Assembly (NCBI RefSeq): GCF_030848805.1
Contig: NC_092361.1
Location: 16,203,406-16,267,405 of the forward strand
Reading direction: 5' to 3'
Length of the DNA stretch: 64,000 bases
Origin: Temnothorax longispinosus
Lineage: Eukaryota > Arthropoda > Insecta > Hymenoptera > Formicidae
The notes under the pieces are model-generated. The model searched no databases. It was not told the origin of the DNA and worked only from the letters and a program-made list of their open reading frames with translations. Each line of letters begins with the position of its first letter. Position 1 is the stretch's first letter. The position numbers were made by a program, and so were the translations under genes. Of this stretch, positions 48,392 through 62,147 are shown in pieces.

Positions 48392-49600
48392 GTAAGTTAC
48401 CCCCCTTTCTCTTCCCCCCCCTTTCTTTTTGAGAACCTCTGCGTGTATACGAGTATATACGGCGCGCGAAGTCGCCTCGAATCCCTCGCGATCAATGGGA
48501 CGATATATGTTCCAGCTTTAAGTCCATCGCCCTCTCTCCCGTAAAACCGCGTCCCACGTTTCGTGGCTCGCGAATCTAGCCTCGTACACGTTACCACCGC
48601 GTTTGATACATCCTTGCTCCTGTAGTGCGTTTTGCCGTATGTTGATCTAGAACGCCACGAAAGTTCAAGTCTTTAACACGGACACACACACGTGTCGTAG
48701 GAATTATCGGCCGCGAACTTGAAAGATAAAGATAGCTTTTTTTCTTCCTTCGTCCCTTAGAACCTACGTCCCGTAGCTCACGCTCTCCACAGATTTAACG
48801 ACAGATTTTTCTGGAAGAATCGAAGTCGATTTTTCTTTGGCAAAAAAAGGTGTCCCAGGAGCTGGTCATTTTTGGAGTTGTGAAGGAGGCCTTTTCCCGA
48901 AATAATCTCCAAGAAGGATCATATATATTCTTATATTTTTGTACATAATGTATTTTTTTACTGATAAATAATATAATTTCTATGTTCAAAGTTTATTTTT
49001 ATAGATATATAACGTTGGAAATTGATAATGACATTTTGATATTTTTTTTGTTTAAAAGAATCGACTTTAGCTCTAACAGAGAATTTATTGTTGCAATTAA
49101 GAAGCATTATAGAAACATGTCGATTTTATCGGAAACAGAGAAGAAATTCTAGGCAAGTTATGCTGTTAATTTTCGCATGCAAATTAATAGCGATGATTTT
49201 TGAATAAAATTCTTCGAAAAATAATTATTCTAAAAATCTGAATCCTTAATTAATTTCGCGGAATATTAAATGGAACATTAAAAGAAAACAAGTTATTATA
49301 ATTAGTTGGGATTTCAATTCAAAATCGTGTCTCTAGACGCGATAAATTTTAATATAAATACGAAAAGTATTACATCCAGAATATATTTGCGATCTTGAAC
49401 ATTACGTAAACCCATAAATGCTCGTAATTATATACTTGATAATAACAAAATTAATCTATTATTAAGATAGATATATTAAGCTTTTCGCTACACAAGAAAT
49501 TTCGGCGCAAAACGCGCATTTCAAGCGGTGAGTAGTCGCTTATTGTTAGCAGTGATCGACTGTGAACGATTAGAGCGACTTCTTGCTAGCGCATGTTCTT

Positions 49601-49669
49601 TATTGTTGAAATGCTGAGTTGTTTTATAATGAGGAATTGTTAAAATGCTGAATTGTTTTCTAATGACGA
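49601..49669. repeat. 34-bp tandem duplication, two copies
   Basis: TATTGTTGAAATGCTGAGTT plus GTTTTATAATGAGG is followed at once by AATTGTTAAAATGCTGAATT plus GTTTTCTAATGACG, with a few differences. Confidence 0.6.
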
Positions 49670-50688
49670 GAACATTTTGATCGATTCCTATTCCTTGTTC
49701 AACTTTACATAAACGTTAAACATAAAACATGAAGCGTAAATTGTAATATTTAGATGCTAAGTCATTGTCGCTTAGAAATACTGATAACAATGAAAAAGTT
49801 AAGAAATTATGAGTAAACCGTTAGGTACATCTGTATAAAAATGATCGCTTTCAATGAGATACTCTTAAAAACTTTATTATATTATTAAAAGTGTACATTT
49901 GTAAAATGCAGCTCTAGCTGCATACCTCTGTAAACTGGTACTTCTTTTCGATTTCTAAAAGAACATTCTAATACGATCGAACTGTTCAACGAACGTCCTT
50001 GCATTGTTAAGTTTTTATATGTCTTTCCAGTTAGCCATAGGTCATTTAGTGAGTTGGTTCTTAACGGTTCGTTAGGGCATTAGTCAAACTTTTGTTGCAA
50101 GTCTTAAGAAAACGATCCATTCCATCCTTGACAATTGAGATTAGTAATGTGGTATTTCTTTTTATTCTACCTGCGGAAAGTTTAGGAAGTAAACATTTGA
50201 AACATTCGAGGGACAGTAAATGGACTGTATCCTAAAAGAGATAAATTTCCATTGTAATTGTGTTTTTGTTAGGGAGAAAGGTATTGAGCATTTTTTGCTG
50301 ACAATTTACCGGTCTCGTCGATTTTAAAATACTTTAAATGTAGTGAAATATTTAAGGTTAAGCCACAGGTAGAGATCTTTTCAAAAAGGCACTTGGAAAA
50401 AAACTACCGTTTGGAAAGAAAGGTATTCTAAAAGCGAGAGACAGAGGGATTTTAAAATTTAAATTTTGTCACGTCACACACACAAGGTGTACAGAAAAAA
50501 CAACCTATAGAGGAGACAATTCTGAAGGAAAGTTTTGGGAGATCGAAACGGGAGTGATCGGAGAAAGGATTTTGTATTGTTATTTTTCGAAGCTATTGTT
50601 TCGCCCGAAATTTTGCGACCTCGTATTTTTCATTGTCGCCTTCAGGTTTTGTCAGGTTTCTACCGTGTGTTACGGATATCTGTATGTA

Positions 50689-50698
<10 letters not shown>

Positions 50699-50744
<46 letters not shown>
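50699..50744. repeat. (GT)n microsatellite, about 23 units
   Basis: An uninterrupted GT run, preceded by AT dinucleotides and followed by TATG-rich sequence. It creates artefactual Cys-Val and Thr-His frames. Confidence 0.95.
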
Positions 50745-50746
<2 letters not shown>

Positions 50747-51724
50747 TTATGTATGTATATGTATATGTATATACATACACACATGTTACACATATATATG
50801 TAAGAGGAAAGTTGTACAGCGTCGCTTCATTTACAGGCTTGTTTTTGTTTTCGCACAGACCACCGGCGCGGCGTTATCGCTTCGATAAACCAAGTTTCAG
50901 GAAACGTGTAAGGTATTCCGATGTTTTCGATATGGTCCGTAGTATGCGAGGACATGCCGACGGAAGAGAAAGAGAGAGACAGAGAGAGAGAGAGAGAAAC
51001 GGCGGCCGCATGTTGTGCATATACATATACGCGACTTATACGATCGCATGCACACGAAGATACGTTATACCGGAGGCCTTGGCTCCGTCTCTCCTCCTCT
51101 CTTCGCGTAGCATGAGCGCGTCGTCATTTGTTTTTTCCCCGAAGTAATAATAGCTGAGGACAGCCATTTTGAGAGCTCGCAGCAGCACGAAGTTATTGTT
51201 CGACAGTGGCGCTCAATGCGCGGCTCCGCGAGCGAGTTATCCGCGAATAATTCTGTCATCCGAATCGTTCTAACGGAGAAAAATTCGTATAACCGGTTTT
51301 AATCTTGGAGTTTAATTATGTATCGATGTGCAATTACGATAAGCAAAACGAATATCGATCAGATAGTCTATATAATTCGAACGAGTTTTTACTTTAAGCG
51401 TTAAGCTATGAAAATTAGAAGACAAAAGCAAGAGAAAGTAAGACGAGTGAGCTCTTTTGTTTGTAACTAAAACGTTTATTATATTCTAGATCTATTTATT
51501 TTTTGGTTCTTGGTCTTCTTTGGTTCTTAGGCTTATAGTCTTTCAGTGTCGTTTAAATCGGCGATATGAGATATAAAAAGAAAATTTATAATATTCAAAG
51601 CTTTGGTTTAGAAGAAAGTTTCTTACGTACTCCATTAGTGTTTCTACAAATGTCAAATTTATCGGCTGTTTCGGCGAATGCATTTACAAGCACGTTTCAG
51701 GAATTATTTCTTGAATTGCCTTTC

Positions 51725-51967
51725 TAAAGCCCTTTGCACAATGCTAGGCAACAGGCAATAGGAACAGGGAATAGAAATCAGAAATCATGTATAAATGCAG
51801 AATAAACAATGACACAGGCAATAGACAGAGAGTTTTCCGTCACGTTGGAAATTCTGTGCCTATTGCCAACCAATCATAGCATTCGAATTTTTTAGGTTGT
51901 AATTAACGATTTTTTTGTTATTTCCTGTTCCTATTGCCTGTTGCCTGACATTGTGCAAGGGGCTTAA
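51725..51967. repeat. MITE with TAA target duplication, 237 bp
   Basis: The terminal inverted repeats are AGCCCTTTGCACAATG on the left and the complement of AGCCCCTTGCACAATG on the right. They extend inward with GGCAACAGGCAATAGGAACA. TAA flanks directly on both sides (51725-51727, 51965-51967), as in PIF/Harbinger-derived elements. It lies one base from the next element. Confidence 0.8.
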
Positions 51968-52719
51968 CCCAATTTTGCAAATTAGCCCAGTCAATAGAGC
52001 CCGAAAAAGCCGCTGAAATGGAATTAATTCCGGGAAGCGATTTTTTTTCTTTGACTGTTTTGGAGGGTCATGGGTAGTCTAAAACCGGATTTTCGGGATT
52101 CTAACCCTGGAGCGTTAGCCGCCATTTTGATTAGAAGGGTGATTTTGTAAATATCTCGCTTATTTTCAACTTTAGAATGAAAGTGGTAATAACCAAACTT
52201 GTAGAAAATTTAATACTTTACAATTTTGGTCCTTATCATTTTTCACCTAGGATCGATATTTTGGGTCTTAGACTCGAAAGTGGGGGGTTAAATTTTTTAA
52301 TTTTTTAAATAAACGCGCCATAAACTCTACCCCCGTGGTGATGTGGAAAAGATGTTTTTCATTATACCAAGTAAATTCAAAAAATAAAAAAAGAATAAAA
52401 CTTTACCTCCCATTTTCGAGTCTAAGACCCAAAATATCGATCCTAGGTGAAAAAGTGATAAGGACCAAAATTGTAGAGTATTAAATTTTCTACAAGTTTG
52501 GTTATTACCACTTTCACTCTAAAGTTGAAAATAAGCGAGATATTTACAAAATCACCTTTCTAATCAAAATGGCGGCTAACGCTCCAGGGTTAGAATCCCG
52601 AAAATCCGGTTTTAGACTACCCATGACCCTCCAAAACAGTAAAAAAAAAAAAAAATTGCTTCCCGGAATTAATTCCATTTAAATGTCTCTATTGACTGGG
52701 CTAAATCTGCAAAACCCAA
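51968..52719. repeat. Large foldback element, 742 bp, with possible CCCAA target duplication
   Basis: Two arms of about 310 bp (51973-52285 and 52409-52714) are inverted copies. Landmarks shared in inverted order are AGCCCAGTCAATAGAG, GGAATTAATTCC, GGGTCATGGGTAGTCTAAAA, GCGTTAGCCGCCATTTTGAT, GGTCCTTATCA and CTAGGATCGATATTTTGGGT. The arms surround a spacer of about 120 bp. TTTTGCA opens the left arm and its complement closes the right. CCCAA flanks both ends (51968-51972, 52715-52719). There is no transposase frame. Confidence 0.8.
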
Positions 52720-54649
52720 TCGATCAATTCGAGATTTGCAGAAATACTGATATTGTTCATTAAAATGTTTTTTTTTTCTTTAAGGTTTGTTTCATATAAG
52801 AATAAACGTATTCAATAAACAATACCTACACCATTAGCATAATAATGTGAAACGTTTGATTGACGTTTATCATATTACATTTTGTCGAAATACGAAATGT
52901 CACTTATTGTTAGAATAATCTACATAAAGATAGGAAAAATGTCTAATATATTGCATTTTCAATAATTTCGTATTATATAAAGAAGATTGGATTTCAATTG
53001 TACTTTATAAAACTTGTAATAATGTTCGATTTGAAAAATATGAAATATTCTCCAAATAATTTCCGATACTTTATTTTTATACAACGTTCTTTCTTGCATG
53101 TATATTATTTTCCTATTACGCTTTTATTCGCATGATATTTACAGTAAAAAGATTTCAAAATAATAAAGCAAACTGTTCATGTAATATAAAAACAATTACC
53201 AAAGTGCATTGGCATAAGCGTGGAAGTAACGGTGACGTACGCCAGGGGCTCTCAATCTGCGGATACGAAATATTTCATATAACACGAGCAAGAGAGTGAC
53301 TACAATTACATTTCACTTCTTTCGCATATAGAATGCATATAAATGTTTATTTTTACTATCACAATACACCGTCCTCCATCGGCGCATTTTAATTATGGAA
53401 AGTCCAGGCTGTGACTCTTCCTTCTGTCCTCGTAATTGACTTCAACATCTAGTGACATGTACGTATTTCAGTATCAATCTTTATACTGATCATACTCTGT
53501 ATATTACTACGTTACTATTTCGGTTACATTTTGCTCCACCATTTCATAATTCATCGCACTAGCGTCTTAACATATGTCTTGCCCCATCCTTCTCAAGATA
53601 ATATCACCTTCTACAAAGAAAATGCCTCGTTAATACACAGTAACTCACGTGGGTGGGTAATCGATGACATTCTTAATGACATACATGTCTCGAAGCCCGG
53701 CCCTATACAGCCCTAAGGATCGCTGCATTCCCGTCGTCCCACCTGTTTTCTCAAGCTTTAAATGGATCTACCTAACGGCCTCTGCGCTTCAACACTGAAA
53801 CGCTACTCTCTCTCTACCACGCGGCCGCTCTAAAATGTCTATCTTTCTATCATTCTAACTACAGCACCTGCTTCTTAATATGTCGTTTTATACTTTTAAA
53901 CGATTTTATGCGTTGAGCCTCTATTGCATAGTTTGACTGAACACTTGAAATCCAAATATTTTTGTTGTTGTCACTGAATAAAAATATAATTCCGAAAATA
54001 TATACTTTTTGATAAGGGAAAGTTACAAAGTACTTAACAATTTAAACTTAGCGAGAGTAGGGAGGAAGGACGACGAGCATGATGTGTAAATTTAATAAAA
54101 TTTTTAAAAATACTTGTAGAATGAATAAAATACCAACGGGTCATATCGTATCAGAAAATGGAGCTGTCATGATCATGTACTTAGAGAGAACACGTATGTC
54201 TTAAAAATCCGCCCGAGAGACTCCGCAAGGCCCTCGAAGGTTTTCTTGAGTTCACCGAGAGGTCCCCCATCTTGTTGTCCTATAAAGCTCGGAACTGGAA
54301 TCTTATACGTTCCTTCGTGTGTTTTCATCTGTCATCAATTATCATGAGTCTGCACGTACAATTTATCTATTAATATTGCCTTTGATCGACTATTACGGGT
54401 TAATTCGATAGAATCAACACCCGCGGTTATTTCGCAATTCCGTTCTGCTTTGCCCACGGTCAAGAAAAATTCATAGCTATTCTTTTCGTGAGATCAGATA
54501 TCCACGAGTCCTGAGAACTCGCTTATGACGATCGTCCAACATCAGGAAATGTTCCGCGCCCACTTCTGGCGAGTGAGAATGACGACAATTCAATGGATCG
54601 CCAAATCGATAGACGTTCGAGATCGAGCTACTCCGCGGTTCTCATGGGA

Positions 54650-57600
54650 CGAGTCCTCTCCTTTCCCCGAATAATTCTTCCCCGGGATCTCGCGGCCTTT
54701 AAACTGAGCATCCGTCTTTTGCAACCCTCTCCACTTCCACCTTGACCGCTCTCTCACAATTCGCCCAAAAGTTGATACATCCTCCACATGCATCTCCTCG
54801 CCTCTCCTGGTGTGCTCGTCTTCGTCTCTTCTTTACTCCGTTTCGTAGACTATAAAATCTTCTTCCCGCTCGACACGCACAGCGGCGGTCTAACTCTCCG
54901 CTGGCTGCCAGCCGCGCTACACCGCTATCGGGGTGGCCAGCTGGCGAATGCATGCTTCGCCGCGGCGTAGCACGCCTAGCGCCGGCTCCTGCATTTAGAA
55001 CCGTGAAAAGAAGAAAACTTGGGCGTAAGACCCTCTGCACCAAGACTTTCGTAGGGTAACCGTAGTGTAACGAAAACGTGGGTCAACGGCACAAGAAACG
55101 TTGCCGTGCAGTTACTCCGAAGCGTGCACGACTCTATAGCCTCTGTCACGACATAATTTGATATCCGAGCCCGGATCGGCCGATGCATCTCCAACTGTGT
55201 TATCGACACACCCCTCTTCGTCTTACAGACGCGCTATACCCGCGCCGTCCTAGCACACTCCCACGTTCATCGAAAGCGGCCTACTCACCCCATTTTGCAA
55301 TGAAATGCCCCGAATTTGCCCCCTCCGGTATCAATCTCACGCTAGCCTTTGCGTCTTGCTCTGTGGATGGTCCGCCGGCAAGTGAACTCTCGCTAGATAG
55401 TTTAATTAGCTCACCTCTAAAGCATATTGTTCATATCGCGGTTACAATATTGATTTGACGGCAATAGGGGACGAGCGACGTCAACAAGATGCTGTATTAC
55501 CGATCGCGCTGTTAATTATACATGGTTGCTAACGACATATGACTTTACTCCGCGGTCGATCGGGTTCGCATATACGCTTGTTCCTAGTGAACTGTTTTAA
55601 CCCCGTTGTTCCCTTCGCATCTTCGTCTCCAGCCACACACGTTTCACACACTCAACGCCCCACCGAAAAACCTTCAACGTGGCGCCACTCCTGCTCTCGT
55701 CCCACCCCGACCCAAAGTCATGCCTCCACTTAATTTCGCACCTCACAGAACTGTGTTCCTCCTGAACGGCTTGTCCATCCATGATTCCACAACAGATGAA
55801 TCTACAATCCTCAATGACCAGCTACCAAGTCCAATTGCACTCGTTAAAATTCCACTTCTTCAATTTACCGTCCTCTCTAGCTGCCCTCTGCTTTCGTCTC
55901 TCAATCTGGACTGGTGCAACTCATTTTTAGACCTCTTATTTACTATTCCATATTCTCCCCCACTCCTCCTGATTTTCTTCTGATTCCCATCTCCTTCGTT
56001 CCTTATACAAGCTCCATTTCCTTGACTTTAAGAACCTCTTTTCTCTCGTCTCTCTTCTCTGCGCTCTTTCTTTTTCTTCTTTCTTTGGCCTTCTATCTTG
56101 CTCTCTCTTCTCAGCACGAGCATTCCATGCCACCTGCACGTACCCGTGAGGAGACCTACACCGCGAGCCTTGCGCCTTCAGATCTCTTAGCCACCGTGCT
56201 GGCGGGTTTTCCTTCATTACGCCGCCAACGGTTAGGCAGTCCCCCACGCGTCAATCGAGGGGATGAACATTTCCGACACGTCAGAATGCTCCCTCTCACC
56301 ATCACACTATGTCGCTGCCATGATTGTCCCCTTCGCCGGTGCCCGTGGACGGTGCCACTTTTTCTGTTCACGGCTCCCTTCTTTCGGCATCCCTGTCGTG
56401 GGCGTATCGCCCCGAGCCCCGCCCCACCCCCCTACTCGAGGTGATGCATGGACACTGCCGAGCACCGCCCTATTAACTATCGCCCTCACATGCCCCCACT
56501 GATTAAACCATGCACCACTCAAGTAATACCCAGCTCCAATATCTCTTCACACAGCGCGAATTCCTTATACGGAGCTATTTACTGCTAAATTCTTCTAATG
56601 CAACATGCTGGCTTCGAATCGCCCTTCTCCGCATGCCCCACCCTTAGTTAATCCCCTCCCGGCCGGCAAATGAAATACAATGTGCGACCTACTTGCACCA
56701 CGATCATACTACATGCTGCTCTGAACCGCCTTTCGCTTCTGATACCCCCCAATAATCCGGTCACTCCAATCGCTCACTATCCCGCCAGTTCTACACACTC
56801 GGGCGTTGATCCATGCCATGTAACCCTTTCCTTGTGCGGCTCGGCCTCGTGAACCGTTAGACACGTCTTTTTCTCCCCGTACTCTCGATCTCCGAGCGTA
56901 CTCTCCGTCTCTCCTTCCTGCCGTTCCTCGGGTGATCCCTCCATGCCGTTAACTCTGTCTATCGGCTAATGGAAGCCCTGAGACATGTCCGTCCTTCTCT
57001 ACACCTTCTATTCCTGCTTGCAATAGTAGCAACATGGCCCATACGCGCGCGGCCTGTCGCTGTATTGTATTGAAACGTGGAAGGACGGCTTCGCGCGTCC
57101 TTTCCAACTTCGTGTCAAAAACGACCACCACCCCGACTCTGATACAGTACTCGTAGCTATGCAGTATGTAACAGGCCCTCCCTCCTGGACTGCCCCCTGC
57201 AGGCGCCTGGCAGGCCACTGTACTTGTGTACTCTTCGCACTCGGCTTCGCGCTTGGCTAGGATTCCAGAGCGACTACTTCGAATTTAAGATTAAGTCGGT
57301 AGAGAATTATGCGGAAGAAAATGCCATGTTCGATACAGGGACGACGGTATGTACGACCTGATACATTTTGAATGAGTGACGCCCTCTTTTCATTTTATAC
57401 GAGAATCCCGACCGCTCACTCTTTTTGTAAACTTTTTTTAATTAATACTAAAGCATGGACGAAGGAATTTTAACGTCATGCTAGCTTTGTCATAACTTCT
57501 CTCTGCCTCTACTGTTCACCCCTCGTCAAGCCTCTTATCCATGCCCTTCCAGGGAGTCTGTTCTTCATATACACCCCTTTGTATTATGTGCGCTTTTTCT

Positions 57601-60480
57601 TGACGCAATTCTGCCCTGTCAGAACGTGCATCGCACAACGCACATTTGCCCCCGGCTCCGTGCTAACTATACCCCACCAAATATTGCTTCCTGCTATGCC
57701 TGTCAACTTTACTGTGCATGGCCGACGCCGAATCTAACCTGGCGGCTGTGCACACCGGTGTCCTCGCAATTCACTCCACCCCCTGATCTCAGCTCTAGCC
57801 ATACCGTGTTTTCTTGCCCGCCGATGCGTGAGGCAACAACTGTTGGGACTAGTTTATCCGCATCGAGCAAGCATCTGGGAGGGGTGCATATCGACCGCGT
57901 ACAATATTATGACACATTAACTCATTGTTCTTTGCAACTCCCGAATCAATCACGCAATAATGCGGTTACTATAATAAATACTAAATTAATTAATACGCTA
58001 TGTAAACTAAGCTTTTTATATTCACCTAGTATGTTCGTGCATATTCGCACTAGCTTTATTCGGTCCCCTTTCAGCTGTTCTCATCGATTGTATGTACGCA
58101 AGCACACAACAGACACACCAACTTATTCTACCTTAAAACCTCGGCGTACATCAGTTTTGCATCACGTTCAGCATCCGCACGGGCATCACTCATTCCTAGT
58201 TCGTCCAGCTTATAATTGGTGCGTACTATACGCAACGTTCTCGGCGATACTCATCCACGTGTCCTATTTTGACTTTTTTTTTCGCTCGCTTAGTGAACTT
58301 ATATTTGATTTCTGCCGAAGCGTACTAACATATGTGGACGTTCAGGATAGATCTTATGTGTGTGTTGTGTCACACAATCCTAATGTTATTAGATCCCCCC
58401 TGAACCTAATTTTTCTGTCATTTGTTTCTTGCCTTATTTCGCCGCCTTTTTACTTTTTCCCCCTCGTCTTTCTTTGTGACAACAATGTGATGGGTATTCC
58501 ATTTGGTTTCTTACATAAATGATGGAATAATGGCAAGAAAGGCACTAGCTTTTGCCACCTCGTTTTGGCAATTAATGACTAATAAGAAGATGGACATTCT
58601 CCAAATGGAATTTTCTGAGTTATTTGAGGTACATTGGAAGCACTCTGCTCTGTCACCTTCGACGCTGCGCCTACTCCTTAAGTTGTACACGTTCTTAAAT
58701 GTAAATTTTTTTATGGGAATCAGTCTATTTTGTAAATTTTAGAAACTAATTTTTAATTTCTCATAACCACTTTCTGACCATGCAAATATCTTCAACATCT
58801 CGTCCGCCGTGACCACTATTCAAAGGATGATCACCCTTATTATTGCGTGCTACGCTTCCGACGCCTCTACCGCTCACTTCTACGTAATCCATCCCCTCCT
58901 ACTCCCTTCAGCTGCTCGTGTTAACTCCTTTCTACTAGCCGAGTAGTCAACCCTTATCTTCCTATGCACCTTCTCAACATCAAGATGGTACCTGTTGTGT
59001 CTGCAATTCCTGGCCTGTCTCGAGCCGATATCGCAATCGGCAAGCCTACAACTTGTCGCGATGCTCCTACGCGCGACTGCATCTATGCAACGCCAAACTT
59101 GATAGTTAGCCCACCTGCCACATCTCTCGCGCGCCTCCGCCCATAGCCGTGCTCTTACTATTCCGCTACGAGAGTTCTTCGGCCAACAACGGAGCGCACG
59201 GACGAGCCCGGTGGGTGCCTTCCTTATGTCAGGTGCGATCGCACCTTCACCATCACGACTACCCGTCGCGCGCTGCTCCGGCTCTCGCAGGTCAATCTGT
59301 ATGAATCGCTCTGCACACGTCATCAACCGCCGACGGGGGAATTTCATGATCCTCCTATGCGAGACCTTATCTCCCGCTGTGACTCCCCCAAGCTATTTGA
59401 GCGATAGCGACCGGTATGGCTTACCGCTACATTAATATAGCACATGCGACAAAACAACCCGACCTGTTACTCCCCCCCCAGACACTCGGGGACCCTAAAC
59501 TCAATGCAGCGCAAGTAACGTTCTCATGATCAAGCATATGCCTCACCCACATTTCGCAAGGCCCAACGTCCGTTGCACATATAACCCTCAGAAGCTCTCG
59601 CGTTGTACTATAGTCAGCGCGCCGCACGAGTGATCAGATACTTTCAGATCCCTCATATCGCTACTGTACGCAGATTCCACTTACTATGTGCGCATCCACG
59701 CAGTTGCGCGAGTACACGGGGGCCCCCGCTTAGATTATATTTACAATTTGCATACGTGAGGGCATATATTGACGGAGTTCGGAGGGATGTCCGGTTGATC
59801 CTCCCAAAGAAGATAGTTACTCTTAGCCGGTGACTGTCCCCCCCACTTCGGCTAACAACAGTCTGCCCCACCCCTTCATGCCACTTCGCTGCTGAACTAC
59901 CATACCCCACGTTCTCTTCCCAAGTGCTTAATATCAGATCGAGCTAACCGGGTACAATTTACCCCGGATGCGACCGGCCCAACAATATGGCGCTCCTGCA
60001 GTCCGTTATGTACCATACAAACCCAGCAACACTCTTGCCTCTCGCGCCCGCGCTCGCGCGCGCTGACTTCATCCCACACCAGACAGTATTCCCCCACGCG
60101 ACAAAGGAGCTCATCCTCATCAATACACGTATGTATGTGCGCGCGGGTTGCCGGCGTATTTTGGTATATTGATCGCGCGTGGTCGGCCATCCCCCTTTTC
60201 CTCCTCGCTCCCTTCTCCGTCGCGCGCTCTTCGCCCCATCTCGCCCCGCCTCGTGCCCCACACCGCTCCCCTGCACCCTGGCTCCACCCTCGGGGCACCC
60301 CGTCGCACGGAGTCCTCGTGTTTCCCCCTCGAGAACGTCACCCATCCCGAAAAACTTTGGGCCTCTAACCCGGCAACCGCCGGTCACGCGTATTTCTCAC
60401 GTGTGCCGCCGACTGTCGTGACGATATATATACCGCGACGTGTCACGAGCGTGTATTTTTCTTCGGTAAATTGCGACTCC
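54650..60480. other. 5.8-kb block with strong C-over-G skew inside the spen intron
   Basis: Across this block the plus strand is cytosine/pyrimidine-rich and guanine-poor. In the sample line 55681-55740 I counted 27 C and 9 G, and in 59881-59940 22 C and 7 G. A weaker similar patch is at about 53380-53900. The edges are fairly abrupt against AT-rich DNA at the left and balanced GC DNA at the right. I saw no terminal repeats, target duplication, tandem unit or recognisable protein. Open frames are longer than usual on the plus strand, partly because stop codons need purines. Confidence 0.55.
57824..58522 (+). other. Unassigned 232-codon open frame in the skewed block
   Basis: The frame is open from about 57626 and has its first ATG at 57824. 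It ends at a stop at 58520-58522. The product is Ser/Leu/Phe/His-rich with two hydrophobic stretches near its C-terminus (about YATFSAILIHVSYFDFFF and LIFLSFVSCLISPPFYFFPL). I recognise no family. The low-purine composition lengthens chance frames, so coding status is doubtful. Confidence 0.12.
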
Positions 60481-61255
60481 GGGAGTCGCCGCTCCCCTTC
60501 GTTATCTTGATTGAATTTCTTCGACGAGAGAACCGACGCCTTAATTTCGTGCCCGACTTGAGAATTCGCGACGCGGAAATTATCTCGACGTACGTTAAGC
60601 TCGGGATATAAGAATTTCGCGCATCCGACCCTCTCGAAGATGCTTCTCATACCGCGCACAAGTATTACCCGCGAGAGAGAATGTTGCCGTTGCGTTCAGA
60701 CACGTGAATAATCATTTGAAATTTTTTTACCCCGTTGATACATCGATAACTTCTTTTTTTTTCGAGCGGCGCTCTCGCACTTGCGATTTATCGTGGCTTA
60801 AAATCGCTGAAATAATGCTCTGATTGGATTAGATGAAACTTTCCGAGGAGAGGGCGCGTGTATTTGGATCAAATGCTAAACTTTTCTAAGTATATGAAAC
60901 TTTCTCAGCCAAGTGTGTGTCGTCAAGATTTTTTAACCTTGCTAGCGACGTAACGTAAACGCTACTCAGGGTCGAGGAACGGCCGGGTAATCAGAACTTT
61001 GCTCCCCCGATGCATTGCGTCGATGGGGTGAGGTTAATTGCATAGCAAACACCGTTCTCAGAAAGGGGTTGAATACGGGAATGACGGAAAAAGGAAAATC
61101 TTTTCTACACGTTGCACCCATTAGGGTATCATTGGCATAACTGCGCATTTCTTTTACGTAAGAATATATTCTAACGCTGATTCTACGTCACTTTACACAC
61201 ATACATAATTAAAATTGTTGTAAAGTTGTAATTAAAAAAATGGGAAAAGTTATTA

Positions 61256-62147
61256 GAGGAAAGTCCCCTATTATGAGATAGGCTCCTAATATGCGACAGC
61301 GAGGTTTCTGCTAATAGGCCCTATCTGTTGGTTCCACCATGAACTTATTGCCTTTGGGGTAAAACCTATTTAGTGAAAAATTCATTGCTTGATCGTGCGT
61401 GTAGTCGTTGTAGAGAAAGAAATTTGTGAAATTGGATGTTGGCAAGTGTCATGGATATGAGTCTTTAAACCTTGTTTATTATATAATTAATAAATATTTG
61501 GCAATAAGTTCTGCATGCAGCGATAGAGTAAGGTCGTATTAATAGGAAAATACGGGATATGTTGAGTTGCTCAATTGTAGAGATTAGATTTGGTGATCGC
61601 GAAACCGCAAGGCGTGGTGCTCGTAACATGAGATACTCAGGGTACTCCTGGGTTGCTGGAGTATTAAAGTTATTGTATAGTAATAAAAGAAGAGAAAATA
61701 CTATATTAACGTTAAGGGTTTATACGAATTTATAAGACTGTGCTGACCTTGATTTGAGAGGGAAGGGTGGAGGGGGAAGATTAGGTACAATATTGAGTAT
61801 AAGTGGGTTTACGATTGTTGCAAATATGCTTCTCCATTACATTTATTTTTCAAAAACTTTAAATAAAGTTTTTTAATTGCAATATCATGTATTTTGCACT
61901 TTATTAGCGATTTCCCGGGGTCTCTCATATTATATAGGAGCACACTTTTGCGATTTTGCCGAAAGCTCATTTTTCACATTTTTATAATTTTCTGCAAAAT
62001 TAATATTTAAATTAAATTTTACATTTTAGCATCTTAAAGCTTATTAAATTCCCTTCAAAATGACCTACTATATTTTTCAATTCTGCCCATAGACTTCCGG
62101 CAATCACACAAAATAGATATGGTATCTCATAATCGGGTAATTTCCTC
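61256..62147. repeat. Inverted-repeat DNA element, about 892 bp
   Basis: The terminal inverted repeats are GAGGAAAGTCCCCTATTATG then AGATA on the left, and the complement of GAGGAAATTACCCGATTATG then AGATA on the right, about 25 bp with four mismatches. The interior has no open frame suggesting a transposase. It is a non-autonomous DNA transposon copy. Confidence 0.6.

Noticed and set aside
50535..51147. 117- and 197-codon frames containing Cys-Val runs
   Set aside because: Driven by the GT microsatellite and GA tract in the spen intron; no splice or homology support.
58880..59347. 155-codon minus-strand frame in the skewed block
   Set aside because: Arg-rich, unlike any family known to me, with no start or splice context; recorded only as part of the skewed block.
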